Source of the DNA: Triops longicaudatus
Lineage: Eukaryota; Arthropoda; Branchiopoda; Notostraca; Triopsidae
NCBI GenBank assembly: GCA_022885665.1
Contig: JAGQDJ010000082.1
Location: 158,819-222,818, forward strand
Length of the DNA stretch: 64,000 nt
Reading direction: 5' to 3'
Shown here: piece after piece, positions 63,973 to 64,000 of the stretch
Position numbering within the stretch: the first letter of the stretch is position 1
How the letters are laid out: every line of letters begins with the position of its first letter
Made by a program: the position numbers and the translations under genes
Notes under the pieces: generated by a model
The model's database searches: none
What the model saw: the letters and a program-made list of their open reading frames with translations, nothing else
What the model was told of the DNA's origin: nothing

Positions 63973-64000
63973 CTTGAGATATTGCAGTGTTTAGCTTCTG

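Overview
The window is animal nuclear DNA, most probably from a branchiopod crustacean (water flea, tadpole shrimp or clam shrimp group). The evidence is a secreted two-domain haemoglobin gene at the right end, a Kruppel orthologue with the arthropod C-terminal signature, short phase-consistent spliceosomal introns with GT..AG ends, and an AT-rich background with scattered TTAGG-like words. The species itself cannot be told from the sequence.

Layout, left to right: a PDGF/VEGF-type growth factor on the minus strand (about 726-3997, running off the left edge); a Rab34/36-type GTPase (minus, 7642-11393, possible last exon near 6170); a single-exon CFAP97/Hemingway-type protein (minus, 11826-12440); a 178-bp non-autonomous hAT element with perfect 8-bp target duplications (12705-12882); about 4 kb with an inverted repeat and A-rich tracts; a MULE-derived SWIM zinc-finger protein (minus, 16872-19868, eight exons); ethanolamine kinase (plus, 20755-22357, six exons); arfaptin (minus, 22990-24586, five exons); a gene-poor stretch of about 22.5 kb; the large Kruppel exon (plus, 47162-49173); another poor stretch of about 8.8 kb; the E3-binding protein of pyruvate dehydrogenase, PDHX (minus, 57967-59938, nine exons); a transposon end and a relic of a haemoglobin last exon (about 62250-62531); and the haemoglobin gene (minus, 62717-63972, four exons).

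Exon models were built by hand from reading frame, splice signals and intron phase. For five genes (SWIM, ethanolamine kinase, arfaptin, PDHX, haemoglobin) the summed exons divide exactly by three and read from an ATG to a stop, which is strong internal support. The Rab, growth factor and Kruppel models are incomplete at one end.

The genes do not form one pathway. The empty DNA on both sides of Kruppel is what is expected around a patterning transcription factor with distant enhancers. Two neighbours, the Rab34-type gene and the CFAP97-type gene, both belong to families linked to cilia. I found no clear undescribed multi-gene system. The best leads for something new are a few protein-like open exons in the Kruppel upstream region, the domesticated MULE/SWIM gene, and the haemoglobin relic.
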